DNA from: JACJVV01 sp964581515 | GTDB lineage: Archaea > Nanobdellota > Nanobdellia > Woesearchaeales > JACJVV01 | Reading direction: 5' to 3' | Assembly: GCA_964581515.1 (NCBI GenBank) | Contig: CAZOOV010000002.1 | Coordinates: 124,001 to 188,000, forward strand | Length of the DNA: 64,000 nt | Shown: piece by piece, positions 12,371 through 18,878 of the stretch | Layout: every line of letters begins with the position of its first letter | Numbering within the stretch: the stretch's first letter is position 1 | Program-made: the position numbers and the translations under genes | Notes under the pieces: generated by a model | What the model was told of the DNA's origin: nothing | Database searches by the model: none | The model's input: only the letters and a program-made list of their open reading frames with translations

Positions 12371-15129
12371 ATTGAATAGTTGCTCCAATGTGGAACAGAG
12401 AAACTGATTGTATCTTGATTCATAGGTGTAAGATTAAAGCAATCCCAGCAGATTTCACCTTCTCTTAATATACGAGGACATGCAAGATTAAGACTGTCGA
12501 TGTTTCTCAATGTGACATCTGCACTTGAGTTTATGTTGCCAGTTGTAAATGCTGCTGCATCGACATAAGTATATCCGTGACCGATGATTATGGTTCCAGG
12601 GAACCTCAAGCTGGCATTCAAAGTAAGGTCCTGCAGAAATGCAGATGATGTCCAACTAATCTCACCATAAGTGTTATTGTAGATAAGATAATTATTAAGA
12701 CCTGTTGAGTCATCAAAGATAGAATCCTTCAGATTATTATACATCTCATTATTTACTAATATATTATCTTGGCAATTTGACTGAACTTGGATTCCAGAGT
12801 TTGGATTATTCACACCATCATTATTAGTCATAATATTATCTATTATTAAATTTCCAGAACTTGCTGCCAAAGTAATACCCATGTCATCATTGTAGCTTAA
12901 GATATTATTTTCAACTATACTATTGTTACTTACAGCAAGAAATATGCCATCATCATAATTATAGCTGAAATCATTATCAGAGATTGTATTATTATAACCA
13001 AAACTTGACATAAGACCCATTTCATTCAACATCGCAGTATTCTCAAGAACCTTATTATTATAAGAGAAATGATTCAATAATACAGCAATACCTGAGCACG
13101 ACTCAATATGGTTCTTGTAGATATATGAAGAATTTACGCTTATAAAAATTATACCTATATTAAACTCTGTAATCATAAGATCACGGATAACTATATTCTC
13201 AACATCTTGCACATGAACACTATATGTTGTTCCAACTCCAGGTCCTGTCAAAGTATACCCATTACCTTTCAATGTAACACCATCAGCCTCAATCTTCATG
13301 CATATCTCTGCTGTTGTCGTTATATTATTCTGAAGTTCATATGTTCCTGCTCTGCCTATTGTTGTACAATTATATATTTTGTATACATCCCTTTGACCGC
13401 CAGGACCAGGACCACCACCAGCAGGCGGAACATTAGGATCCTGTGGATTTGGATCATCCTCATCAATAATACCATCATTGTCATCATCAGGATCACTTAC
13501 ATCAGGTATGTCATCATTATCAGTGTCTATCTCTTGCCAATCAGGAATACCATTTCCATCTGAATCTTCATTACCAATGGTTTCGTCAAGAGGATTTGCA
13601 TCAAATTCATCAGGAACAAGATCGTTATCATCATCATCATCAAGATAATCTGGAATGCCATCATCATCATAATCATAATCCTGCCAATCAGGAGAACCAG
13701 TATTGTTTGTATCTTCGTTCCCTATTGAAGGATTATTTGGTTCTACATCAAATTCGTCAGGAACAAAATCGTTGTCATCATCATCATCATACCAATCAGG
13801 AAGACCATCACCATCTGTATCTAACTCCATCCAATCAGGAGTACCATCTTGATTATTGTCTTCATCACCATATTCAGGTGATTGAGGTGCGGAATCAAAT
13901 TCATCAGGAACACCATCGTTATCATTATCAAGATCATACCAGTCAGAAAGATTATCTCCATCTATATCTTGCTCAATCCAGTCTTCAATAGTTGTATTAC
14001 CTATATTTACTGTTTCAGTACCACCAGTCAGATTACCAACAGGATTCACATCAAGATCATCAATAGCACCATCACCATCATCATCAGGATCATACCAATC
14101 TTCCATACCGTCGCCGTCTGTATCAATTTCTTGCCAATCAGGAATACTATTATTATTATAATCTTCATTCCCGACCTCATCATTATGAGGATTTGAATCT
14201 AACTCATCAGGAACACCATCACCATCATCATCTTTGTCATACCAATCAGCTAAACCATCACCATCAGTATCATATTCTTGCCAATCTTCTATAAGATCAC
14301 CATCATTATCTTCTTGGCCAATATAAGGATTAGTTACATTACCATCGAAGATATCAGGGATCCCATCATTATCCATATCCTGATCTATACTATCTGGAAT
14401 ATTATCGTTATCAGAATCTGCAGTCTGCCAGTCACCAGATACATTTTCTACAATTTCCATATCATCAGGTATGCCATCATTATCATCATCTGTATCATAC
14501 CAATCCCAAATGCCATCATTATCAGAATCTTCTCTGTCCCAACCATCATTACCTACTGCAGAAGAGTTTGATACATCATCATACTCGTCTATAACTCCAT
14601 CATTATCATCATCAACATCATAATAATCTGGGAATCCATCACAATCATTATCAGGATAATCTCCAACCATACATGTACGCTGGTTCATCTCACAAACTAA
14701 ATCAATACAACACTCTTGTTGTTTTTCAGGAGGATATGCACATATATAACCACCATATTCATCCTCAAAATACTCAATTACAACAACTCCCGCCAATGGC
14801 ACTTCTCCAACCAAAGTTGCTTTTAGAGGATAATGATACTCATCATAAATATCTCCTGCTTCAGCAGTAAGAAGTAATTCACCGTTGGCATATTCAATCT
14901 TCTCAATACTCTGTGGTAAATCTACATTTACTTTATACTTAGTATCAGGTCCTGCATCAGTAATACGATTCAATTGAGTTGCAAGTTCTGAAGCTGATGC
15001 CTCAATCGAATGTCTCTTAAAAACACCAGTTATATCAGTATAAGTGAATAGAAGTAATATTACTACTAAACTAAAGAAACCTATTAGTATAATAGCTTCG
15101 CTAGAAACTTGACCTCTTTTTTCATCCAT
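1..15129 (-). CDS. Giant secreted GLUG/beta-helix surface protein, C-terminus beyond window
   Basis: Starts at ATG 15129 and stays open to the left edge: at least 5043 codons (I read triplets through the first 4 kb and many later lines and found no in-frame stop). The N-terminus MDEKRGQVSSEAIILIGFF matches the archaeal class III (pilin-like) signal, basic-GQ-x-S-x-E then a hydrophobic stretch, normally cut before the Gln. Residues about 155-580 are acidic DxDxDG calcium-type repeats (thrombospondin-3/dockerin style). Residues about 583-900 form a NosD/pectate-lyase-like beta-helix with many Asn-rich turns. From about 920 onward come long cycles containing GLUG motifs (VGGLVG, NSYATG) and paired cysteines. 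Ig-like inserts occur near plus positions 400-560, 1900-2100 and 8350-8600. Likely a cell-surface adhesin or stalk; function inferred from architecture only. Confidence 0.9.
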   Translation of the reverse strand, partial: MDEKRGQVSSEAIILIGFFSLVVILLLFTYTDITGVFKRHSIEASASELATQLNRITDAGPDTKYKVNVDLPQSIEKIEYANGELLLTAEAGDIYDEYHYPLKATLVGEVPLAGVVVIEYFEDEYGGYICAYPPEKQQECCIDLVCEMNQRTCMVGDYPDNDCDGFPDYYDVDDDNDGVIDEYDDVSNSSAVGNDGWDREDSDNDGIWDWYDTDDDNDGIPDDMEIVENVSGDWQTADSDNDNIPDSIDQDMDNDGIPDIFDGNVTNPYIGQEDNDGDLIEDWQEYDTDGDGLADWYDKDDDGDGVPDELDSNPHNDEVGNEDYNNNSIPDWQEIDTDGDGMEDWYDPDDDGDGAIDDLDVNPVGNLTGGTETVNIGNTTIEDWIEQDIDGDNLSDWYDLDNDNDGVPDEFDSAPQSPEYGDEDNNQDGTPDWMELDTDGDGLPDWYDDDDDNDFVPDEFDVEPNNPSIGNEDTNNTGSPDWQDYDYDDDGIPDYLDDDDDNDLVPDEFDANPLDETIGNEDSDGNGIPDWQEIDTDNDDIPDVSDPDDDNDGIIDEDDPNPQDPNVPPAGGGPGPGGQRDVYKIYNCTTIGRAGTYELQNNITTTAEICMKIEADGVTLKGNGYTLTGPGVGTTYSVHVQDVENIVIRDLMITEFNIGIIFISVNSSYIYKNHIESCSGIAVLLNHFSYNNKVLENTAMLNEMGLMSSFGYNNTISDNDFSYNYDDGIFLAVSNNSIVENNILSYNDDMGITLAASSGNLIIDNIMTNNDGVNNPNSGIQVQSNCQDNILVNNEMYNNLKDSIFDDSTGLNNYLIYNNTYGEISWTSSAFLQDLTLNASLRFPGTIIIGHGYTYVDAAAFTTGNINSSADVTLRNIDSLNLACPRILREGEICWDCFNLTPMNQDTISFSVPHWSNYSIGGVGLGGSGTIDDPYNISDCCQLQAMNNDLNAYYQLVADVDCSGTSTWNWNGSHYEGFEPVGDDMLTFGGSFDGRNHTISNLYIYRITVGNYVGLFGRTLTNNKNISNIGLVGVNITGNLPVGSLVGYFDSSIGTGTISNSFVTGFVSGNGEVGGLLGALESGTLSNSYSSATVSGNSVIGGLVGYEMGLIINSYSSGNVSGNSDVGGLVGSKYGIITNSYSTGSVSGSSNYGSFIGAQNGELITDSYWYNRTGNPNECYSGGNTNCTAINQSSYFKDDVHPLRQPMASWDFTNTWSEVEHDYPALKWENRGTTILTGSGNETDPFMIYDCIQLQMMEDNLTAYYALANDIDCSDTVNWNDGDGFDPIGNSTTSFKGSLFGNNHTITGLYIDREDTSGVGLIAYLADNYVIENIGLMDVNITGHNYVAGITGRNTGTLRNLFVTGNIDGNSYVGGIVGINSGSLQLDGIIENCYSNVNITGSYSIGGIVGFLNGEMSYCYSKGSVVGTSIGVGGLIGYFDGTLATVGYSFSTSNVSSTGSNKGSLIGFRELNKGTITNCYWNNHSGNLDYCHDYGNGNCQVIQDNEAYFYNMANAPMTSWDFDNIWITDATGYPILQWQNTPSITRCAELQLIRNNLTIDYNLMNDIDCSDTINWNSGQGFERIGMDYDANGTLETTEVFEGTFYGNNYAISNLYINNTGMNRVGLFGYLAGDVQDLGLTDASVSGSQERVGILAGESWGAISQCYSTGEVYGGYAVGGLVGLNGGTITESLSDANAICDEIYGFGSFVGGLVGWNHGGGGEGIINNSYATGNVTAVTGGIVSGGLVGMTQTGAEVINSYSTGYVSASNGEGLIGFESSSTITNSYWDNETSGKTSSDGGTPLSTSQMYNISSYSGWDFTNTWDNIWNLAYYHPLRWQNSKPWPGDGSENYPFEITTCEQLQNMSTNLTAYYALVADVDCSDTSTWNWNSSEGYYQGFIPIDQEIGFRNGYFNGSFDGRSHTISGLYINRPNEFSVGLFGWADANISNVGLLDVNITASGNVGALVGRFGGFYESNYGNITNSFATGYVEGSHSNIGGLIGSAVEETSVRNCYADVNVYSDSTYGWPGIGGLIGTIQLSNISNSYSIGDVTGTEYIGGLVGRVSPNGGRISNCFTVSNVTASGSHYGALVSSNTKGEIINSYWFNNTDSVLSCYDGGNTNCTAINLSSYFQGDVYPNQEPFASWDFFDVWSEQISTYPSLTWQGTGGNYDLIAGMEWINESDAINGTIYYGDNVTINITGTADVDSVWMVIWSGIAGASEIIWEGFLNIVNGIWTAIVDTIGLGEGQYNYTIYANDSFNFTFNMTGSFNITCKDMDGLGTPSRPFNITNCCQLQNMEDNLTAYYQLTQDIDCSGTSHWGYYDPHCEQYTNWTSCWDATHCNWDWSDPQECYTTAPYGFVPIGNGDDRFTGNFEGNNHTIVNLTINYPGYNYVGLFGFADNATISNVILLNPTVVGGGYVGGLIGWKYSSGFSENIHVVNGSTTCGGNNGGGLIGNNNGLLRNSSATGYVRSNNYAGGLVGFNTMNTGIIVDSFSMSNVSASSSGGGLVGNGAGYINRCYSISTVTGGNNIGCLGGSGTNRFNDSYGICNLSGNINVGGLIGKNTGHINNSFFVGDIQGNTQVGGLVGHNDVGSIVGIVSNSFSVATINASSDIGGLVGWNDGATILDSYYNNNSESADAFIGTGSATCVGCTAIQDDESYFQSNVYPDYEPMASWDFFDTWSERLGGYPVLTWQGTGMNVIWDGSGTEADPFQVTDCIELQNVTTNLTASYALMNDIDCSDTVNWNGGKGFNPFGKNTYPGDNCSVEFCGTFFGRNKTVSNLYINRALGDPETNGEALGLFGVINRNGSVMDLGVDDVNITGTIGIGGIAGLNYGSISRSYSTGRLDVDWGDAGGLVGWNYGNISDCYSIIYITGADNLGGITSYHTGGEIRNCYAAGYINGSGFINLGGISSAIEDGAKIINSFSTISLNDMFTQTGGIVGTDYGNGTLMQDVFWYNHSDDDVDSCYYLNANINCSVVNDYGVEVQRNGGFDYDDYWVSSGNTGGAWMISLGTAKMIQGSFEGSDPYIFTNDMGINITPGHTYNVTYDFSGFTDMFSSPCCTVSSLYVSLGGVEGTSHGTAGIYTELITAVNDSPVKLMLSIDNPSLFLAEVDNLTVVDIDMGGIDYFKGNVYPGKGPMSSWDFFDTWLETPDDYPVLAWQGGGSYGEGCGGGMFGSGTEADPCMVTNCVQLQAMRSNVSAYYKLMNDIDCSDTINWNVNPECAAYDQSSCEAMNDDCRWHAFGSCDVPGESCGHSEWNCNTYCDGDWSTNPSCTDQYGFIPIGDYSWETYEGEFFNGTLDGNGKIISDLFIYRPYIRNFTGLFGLIDNGFVFDVGIENANITGNRSVGIMAGYLWAAGTTNIYDSYVTGNVEGEDYVGGLLGVCGTVINNTYANANVTANDYDGGGLVGAMSWVYGKIYNSYAIGSVYAYDEAVGGLVGEIWYGAEIFNSFVDINITGGTNAWSGAISGGWSGDINVTNSYFNNHTDAWEDAKCIGNLDYVILDCYSIDNNSDYFKGDIYSGSNPFAAWDFYDTWHEVEDDYPHLAWEGIGGSYKQGDGTEESPFNISTCSDLQEMNQDLTAHYQLIQDINCSDTINWNSGAGFNPIGCYSLLPGCGDRTSTFQGTFDGMNYTISGLYIYRPTEDYVGLFGRINSSAVVKNVGVIDANVTGDTGVGILVARADFSSINGSFTSGVVSGGLAAGGLIGNTWYANISDSYSGANVSSNDVAGGFIGDNTYGYISDCYATGNVTDPDANGFSLGGFVGNNNGVINDSFSTGGVWQTGMFLGGFAGSSTDTLDNVYFNNITANPSDCVGSDSGTTSCTAIQDNEAYFFNVSKEPLTTWSYPPWSSFCTTFGYPVLEWNEPAKRRYCPGYSSNDTSAPAVTIISPTATTYDTCMLHINISLNESGDHCNFSIDNWATNFTMTTDNLTYFYNLTFNNMTSTGQTLRVVCEDIAGNINSAEQVSFTLGYTTVSRCDQLQCAAYDLNEDYTLTNDINCSNTTTWNWNGSEYLGFYPIGAGYSGGFSGDLIGNDYIITNLYINRPHQSDVGLFGSTAFAADIDDVGLEDVNITGANGVSGLVGYYNRGRIRNSYTTGTIVGRGYYVAGLVGFNYGYITECYSTADVSGGDYTAGLVGWQDETLNRSYATGDVTGDTPVGGLVARGGSNEYTMNSYATGNVNGSGDVGGFMGIHWYHYIEDCYSTGNVTGDTNVGGFLGFFDGAWSAPSKYYIHDSFSTGSVTGNTNVGSFIGRLSNGTLERVYFNNHSGNPDGCVGFNEQLNQTDCTAIQDDEYYFRGDVYPGAYPITAWDFISVWEERTAMDDYPVLYWQNAGDVIRDVITANEQGKIDGQVMIGDDVTINATTSSDADSVWAVIWDGIAGVSTAIWQGFLSLVNGVWTAVVGTNDTFPVGYVNFTVYANNSEGYIMNVTGSFRTCPLMDGSGTALDPYNITMCCQLQAMELDLTAYYQLVQDIDCSETINWHKPSFNGTCAAVPIEQCHMTPGCGGKNATWDGSQTNYRCRERQGFDPIGNYEYCIHQYCPSSTWYCGYEDDCGNAGGTWVPHSEFTGTFDGMNHTISNLFINREMYRGVGLFGKTGQSAVIKNVGLLGANVSGSSYTGPLVGYNRGDINNTFSTGVVYGYCSSAGGLIGYSYGSSSNRVIVNNSYSEADVVINSVSCNSQSSAGGFMGRPNRYTDILNSYATGDVDGGTYSGGFSALLSSYSTVTNSFSTGKVYGPGAAGMFGIISDLLSISNSYWLDHPDDDAESCYWIGTGNGNAKGNENCIKKTNVTYFQGDVYPNYDPMYYWDFNDQWEERTDDYPSFQWQGLGTVLDYDSPLIADGHVINHWGFMNETVETGTNVTFSMTSIFGVNGAWVTVWQSTPGSAKVWEGNMSNSTPRDWGVMITTNATFPEYKVNFTVYATNGSNQTNRSMMYLSCPAKSGSGSAGDPYQISLCCQLEGITYERGAYYELVSDIDCSMTNPDKSNWDDAWIWRDGKGFDPIGDCGIDSCGRSDSSNPFYGQFDGNGYTIGNLFINN
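13390..14665 (-). repeat. Acidic DxDxDG (TSP3-like) repeat segment of the giant protein
   Basis: The minus strand encodes repeated units of the form D-x-D-x-D-G-x-x-D-W alternating with DDDNDGVPDE and G-x-ED spacers, about 425 residues in all. Aspartate spacing matches calcium-binding thrombospondin type 3 or dockerin-like loops. It links the membrane-proximal N-terminus to the beta-helix and ends in a Gly/Pro-rich hinge (PPAGGGPGPGG). A stiff calcium-dependent stalk is the obvious inference. Confidence 0.8.
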
Positions 15130-15169
15130 CAGTTCAAAAACCGTTGTTTTTATTTATATAATTTACTTA

Positions 15170-15967
15170 TTATGAGGCATTAATTGTCCCAAATGAGTCA
15201 TAGCAACCCTCTTTGATGATTTCAGCTCTTATGTTATCACATAAGGAACTATCATTCAATGTGAGAGCAAAGTGCTGCAAACACATCCCTTGCAGATGAT
15301 CTTTCATGGCTTTCCCACACAAAGTAATATTTGATGTGTCGATTGCCAGGTCAAAATTGCACATGCCTGACATTGAAGCATTCCTAATATGTGCACATGC
15401 TGTAACATCAAGCTGTGCAGTTGCATAATCATACCTACAAGTATTTCTAAGATGGAATGTGCTCATCTTCCTGCAAAGGTCGAGATCTTTTGTCAAGTTA
15501 GACAAAGAGAGAAAACATTCATCCTTCCAGAAGTCACTTGATATATCTCGGCAGATCTCTGAATCAAGTAAAGATTCAGCTACATTCTTCAGACAGTATC
15601 CTTGTGTAGTATTTGAAAGAGGATCGCATAATGACCTATCAGAACCTGCTATTGCAATCTCTGCAATACATGATTCTTTGAATTTTGAATGAACTATTTT
15701 ATTGCAAAAAGCAAGCGTGGATGTTTCAATAGCTTTTTCATAATTACAGTTATCTTTCTGTGCCTGCGTCTCAAGTTTTGCGCAAGGATTCTGTTTTATT
15801 GCAACCAACATGAGTGAAACAAATGCAATCACTACCAAAAGAATCAGAACAATTGCAGCTAAACGAATATTCTTATGTATATTTGCCAACTGCTTCTCAA
15901 TCTTATCTTTCTGTTGCCTGTTAATGTCTTCTTTACTAGTTTTTTTAGTATTTTTTCTCTTTGTCAT
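15170..15967 (-). CDS. Membrane-anchored protein with tandem cysteine-pair repeats
   Basis: A 265-residue protein of unknown function. The first 33 residues are basic (Lys/Thr/Gln-rich, cytoplasmic), residues about 34-58 are one strong membrane segment, and the rest is extracytoplasmic. That part holds about six to seven repeats of roughly 30-35 residues, each with two cysteines in the pattern L-C-x(n)-I/L...x-C, for example SLCDPLS...GYC and EICRDIS...ECF. Even cysteine spacing suggests one disulfide per repeat. It lies immediately upstream of, and co-directional with, the giant surface protein gene (40-base gap), so it may be co-expressed. ATG 15967 is the only sensible start. Confidence 0.85.
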   Translation of the reverse strand: MTKRKNTKKTSKEDINRQQKDKIEKQLANIHKNIRLAAIVLILLVVIAFVSLMLVAIKQNPCAKLETQAQKDNCNYEKAIETSTLAFCNKIVHSKFKESCIAEIAIAGSDRSLCDPLSNTTQGYCLKNVAESLLDSEICRDISSDFWKDECFLSLSNLTKDLDLCRKMSTFHLRNTCRYDYATAQLDVTACAHIRNASMSGMCNFDLAIDTSNITLCGKAMKDHLQGMCLQHFALTLNDSSLCDNIRAEIIKEGCYDSFGTINAS

Positions 15968-16002
15968 ATTAATTAATTAATAGAATCATCTGGTTTTTAA
16001 AT

Positions 16003-16488
16003 TTAATGGAAAAATGGCAGGATGAAAGAAAAAAATAAGATTAATATTGTAAATGCAATTTCATATTTTATGTCTTTTATCTTTCTGATGTTCTTTATCA
16101 TGAAATAGCATATGATACATAAAGGCAACAGTGACTCAAGAAGATAACGGATATATAATGTTGAACCGCTGATTCCTTTGAATGCAAATGCAATGATATT
16201 GACTAAGCTTCCCATGTAGAATTCAACATTCACTTTCATAGGGAGCAAAAGGTACCACAAAAATGGTAAGCTTATGACAATCCAGTTGAATTTATATCTT
16301 ATGAATATAGAGATTATTGCAGCAATCATTAATATCAATAAAAGATATGGTAATGGTCCGAATTGTTCAGTTATTGATTTAAGATCATTCGGAAGACTGA
16401 AATAGAACTGGATTATGAATGAGATAAGAAAAGATAATAAGATTAATAATATACTATATTCTGCAAAGTTATCCTTATCTATTTTCAT
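16003..16488 (-). CDS. Hypothetical multi-pass membrane protein
   Basis: 161 residues, about five hydrophobic segments (near residues 12-32, 46-64, 68-86, 108-132 and 142-160) separated by short polar loops. No family recognised and no conserved catalytic motif visible. It sits between the Cys-repeat protein and a DUF1761-like gene on the same strand, with 35 bases to the gene downstream. The only upstream purine-rich signal is a weak TAGAGAAT before the ATG. It is probably a real gene because of its consistent membrane topology and tight packing. Confidence 0.7.
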   Translation of the reverse strand: MKIDKDNFAEYSILLILLSFLISFIIQFYFSLPNDLKSITEQFGPLPYLLLILMIAAIISIFIRYKFNWIVISLPFLWYLLLPMKVNVEFYMGSLVNIIAFAFKGISGSTLYIRYLLESLLPLCIICYFMIKNIRKIKDIKYEIAFTILILFFSFILPFFH

Positions 16489-16564
16489 TATTCTCTAGAT
16501 TAAAATATTAAATATATAAAGTTGTCGGAAGAAAAAAGAAAAAAAGAAAGAAAAGAAAAAAAAC

Positions 16565-16963
16565 TTAAAGGAAATACAACACTAACACCATTAGAGTGAT
16601 AGATACCAGATTATAAGCAATGTTCAGAACATAAAGCTTCACTGGCTTTCCTTCCCACAATATGCTGCCAAGGCTTACGGTTGCAATGAATCCAACCCAT
16701 ACCAATACTCCTACTACCAAGCTAGTAGCTAAAGTCGATGCTTTGGTAAATGACAGAAATATTGCCAGGACATATGCCATAACTATATTAGACAGCCAAG
16801 CTAGAATAATAGTTGATGCCATATGCTTTTGTTTTTTCTTAGGTGGTTTTATTTTTGCAAGCTTCATCCATTCTTTGCCAAAAACTCCAGGTGCATACCA
16901 AATATGACCTACAGCCATTGCAACAATAGAAGCGATAAGCACTGCCACAAGATTAACTCCCAT
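16565..16963 (-). CDS. DUF1761-like small membrane protein
   Basis: 132 residues with four membrane segments. The N-terminal GHIWYAPGVFGKEWMKL stretch is the hallmark of the DUF1761 family (one membrane helix, then W-Y-x-P-x-x-F-G-x-x-W). The function of that family is not established. A strong ribosome-binding site AGGAGGT lies 8 bases before ATG 16963, unusually good for this window. A purine-rich run at 16525-16563 on the plus strand follows the stop. Confident as a gene, family assignment from memory of the motif. Confidence 0.85.
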   Translation of the reverse strand: MGVNLVAVLIASIVAMAVGHIWYAPGVFGKEWMKLAKIKPPKKKQKHMASTIILAWLSNIVMAYVLAIFLSFTKASTLATSLVVGVLVWVGFIATVSLGSILWEGKPVKLYVLNIAYNLVSITLMVLVLYFL

Positions 16964-17024
16964 AGTTGATTACCTCCTGTTTTTTATTTAATTGTTTATT
17001 TTAATATAATAAATTTATTATAGT

Positions 17025-17078
17025 TTATTTACCTTCATATAATAATGTATCTGGATGAAAGACGTACCAAGCATAACC
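17025..17078 (-). pseudogene. Remnant of a second DUF3179 C-terminus
   Basis: Just after the DUF3179 stop codon the minus strand encodes GYAWYVFHPDTLLYEGK followed by TAA. This is a close match to the end of the intact gene upstream (FAWYAFHPETQLYESN). An in-frame TGA lies directly before the fragment, and no further DUF3179 sequence is readable between the two copies. It looks like the decayed end of a tandem duplicate or an alternative C-terminal cassette. Confidence 0.65.
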
Positions 17079-17116
17079 TCACTAACGTTCCGAACACTTG
17101 GAATGCTTTCGAATCA

Positions 17117-18151
17117 TCAATTGCTTTCGTATAGCTGTGTTTCTGGATGAAACGCATACCAAGCGAACCAAAAGTCCCTCTCTTTCACTATCTCTTCGTC
17201 TGTCTCTAGATTTGTTATTGTTACTATGCCTGCATCATCTCTTTTGACTTCAATATATATCCCAGCAACTCTATCTTTTATATTTTTCTCTTCTAGAAGG
17301 TCATCTTCCCTATAAGCCTTGTATGTGCCGTTGACTTCAATGCCGAATATGACTGTCTTCGGATGTATTGAATCATCCTCGTCCTCTACAGGAAAGAATA
17401 AGAAACTGTCTTCATAATAACTGCCATAAGGATCTTCCCCATAAGGTCTCGTGAATCCTGTATCTTTACTCAACACTTCTGAATCAGGATGTTCCTTCTT
17501 CCAGTCACGCCAGACAACAGTATCTATAGAGACAGCTGTCAACTGCATGCCAGTAAGCTCTCCAACTATTGCCAAACCATCAATCTGGCTCCAATAAGTG
17601 TCAGTCTTCCTATCATACATGACAAGGTTAGAATTATACAGCTTGCCTGAAGTTCCAAACTCTACATCTTCTTCATTGATAGTGCTTTCATATGCAATAC
17701 CAGAGCCGCACAAAGGACAATATGTAATCAATACAGCATCTCCTGCAATATTGTCATTCACAATCTCATGCCATACCAAGACCTGAAGTGGATAGACTCT
17801 TTTGACTCCTTTGTAAATTATTGCAAGAACAAGTTCATTATCCTGTATCCATTCATCTGCATCTTCTAAAGAGACGAACTCAGGATCGTCAATAGAAGGG
17901 ATGCCATCTTTTGGAGGACCACCGCTCCTGATCTTATCAGGATCAATTATGTATTTTGTACCGTCATCTGTTACTTTTATCTCATGTTCAGAATCTATTT
18001 TAGTATTACTATTGTTAATGTTATTATTGTCTTCAATCTCCGAGCTGAATGCATTCCTGTTGTTGGCTCTTGCATCTTGTCCTGCATCAAGGATGATACC
18101 TACTATGAGGATTATTCCAATCAAACCTATAATCAAACCTAGATTTTTCAT
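17117..18151 (-). CDS. DUF3179 family protein with N-terminal membrane anchor
   Basis: 344 residues. ATG 18151 is chosen over an upstream ATG at 18166 because a strong GGAGGTGA site ends 5 bases before it and overlaps the upstream ATG. Residues 1-20 form a signal/anchor helix, followed by an Asn/Asp-rich linker. The DUF3179 core shows the conserved W-H-E-I-V-N-D, TYCPLCGSG, FGTSGKLYNSNLVMYD and TYWSQ stretches. The CPLCGSG motif suggests metal or thiol chemistry, but the family's reaction is unknown. It is last in the cluster Grx-TlpA-CcdA-DUF3179, 57 bases after ccdA, so a redox link outside the membrane is a fair inference. Confidence 0.9.
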   Translation of the reverse strand: MKNLGLIIGLIGIILIVGIILDAGQDARANNRNAFSSEIEDNNNINNSNTKIDSEHEIKVTDDGTKYIIDPDKIRSGGPPKDGIPSIDDPEFVSLEDADEWIQDNELVLAIIYKGVKRVYPLQVLVWHEIVNDNIAGDAVLITYCPLCGSGIAYESTINEEDVEFGTSGKLYNSNLVMYDRKTDTYWSQIDGLAIVGELTGMQLTAVSIDTVVWRDWKKEHPDSEVLSKDTGFTRPYGEDPYGSYYEDSFLFFPVEDEDDSIHPKTVIFGIEVNGTYKAYREDDLLEEKNIKDRVAGIYIEVKRDDAGIVTITNLETDEEIVKERDFWFAWYAFHPETQLYESN

Positions 18152-18208
18152 TTCAATCACCTCCATAAGACATTCATCTGAATGTTTGTCTATATATCAC
18201 CCTAATAT

Positions 18209-18877
18209 TTATCCAAATATATGGAAAACAAAAATTAGATAGTATAATGATATGCCAAGCATGATTATACCTGCAATTATGTTTATAATTCTTTTATATT
18301 TTGTAAGGAAACCTATTATGATTGTACTCTTTGACGCTGAAATGATAGATAAGAGCACCAATGGAAGCGACATACCTATGCCGAATAGTATGAAATTAAA
18401 TAAGTTTGAAATGAAACTGAGTGTCGATGTGCTGATTGCAAAAAGCAATACCAATGATGCAGGATTGCATGGCAACACTATAACTCCAAAAAAAACACCG
18501 AATAGATATGAACCAAGCAAAGGTCTTTTTGTTTTTGGTGTCGAGATATGAGGAAAAATCCTCCCTATATCAACATTGAATATCAACAAGATGCTTACTA
18601 ATCCAAGTATTCCAAAAGCTATAGGAGATAATATCCCAATAGCATTTGTTAATGATTTCTGAAGCAGTTTAGTGAAGATCAATCCAAATACAAACATAGA
18701 TGATATAACTCCTGCAGCTACTGCAAATCCAAGAAGCACAATTGTTTTTTTGGAATCTTTTGTTGAAATCTGACTAGCCATGTATGCAAGGAACCCAGGA
18801 TAAAGCGGCAAAACACATACAGCAACGAGAGGTGTAAATAGTCCTGCCATAAAGGAAAGCCATAGGTTTGCAAACAT
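18209..18877 (-). CDS. ccdA: CcdA-like transmembrane thiol reductant transporter
   Basis: 222 residues, six membrane segments, the length of archaeal and bacterial CcdA. CcdA proteins pass electrons from cytoplasmic thiols across the membrane to extracytoplasmic thioredoxin-like proteins. The paired-cysteine signatures are CVLPLYPGFLAY in the first helix region and VLPCNPASL in the fourth. The start ATG 18877 lies one base after the stop of the TlpA-like gene, with GAGGGATG just upstream inside that gene, so the two are translationally linked. The redox partner is very likely that neighbour. Confidence 0.9.
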   Translation of the reverse strand: MFANLWLSFMAGLFTPLVAVCVLPLYPGFLAYMASQISTKDSKKTIVLLGFAVAAGVISSMFVFGLIFTKLLQKSLTNAIGILSPIAFGILGLVSILLIFNVDIGRIFPHISTPKTKRPLLGSYLFGVFFGVIVLPCNPASLVLLFAISTSTLSFISNLFNFILFGIGMSLPLVLLSIISASKSTIIIGFLTKYKRIINIIAGIIMLGISLYYLIFVFHIFG

Positions 18878-18878
18878 T

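Noticed and set aside
359..14870. Many plus-strand ORFs of 60-130 codons opposite the giant gene
   Set aside because: They lie antisense to a continuous minus-strand frame with clear repeat structure, have low-complexity Ile/His/Leu-rich translations and no start signals.
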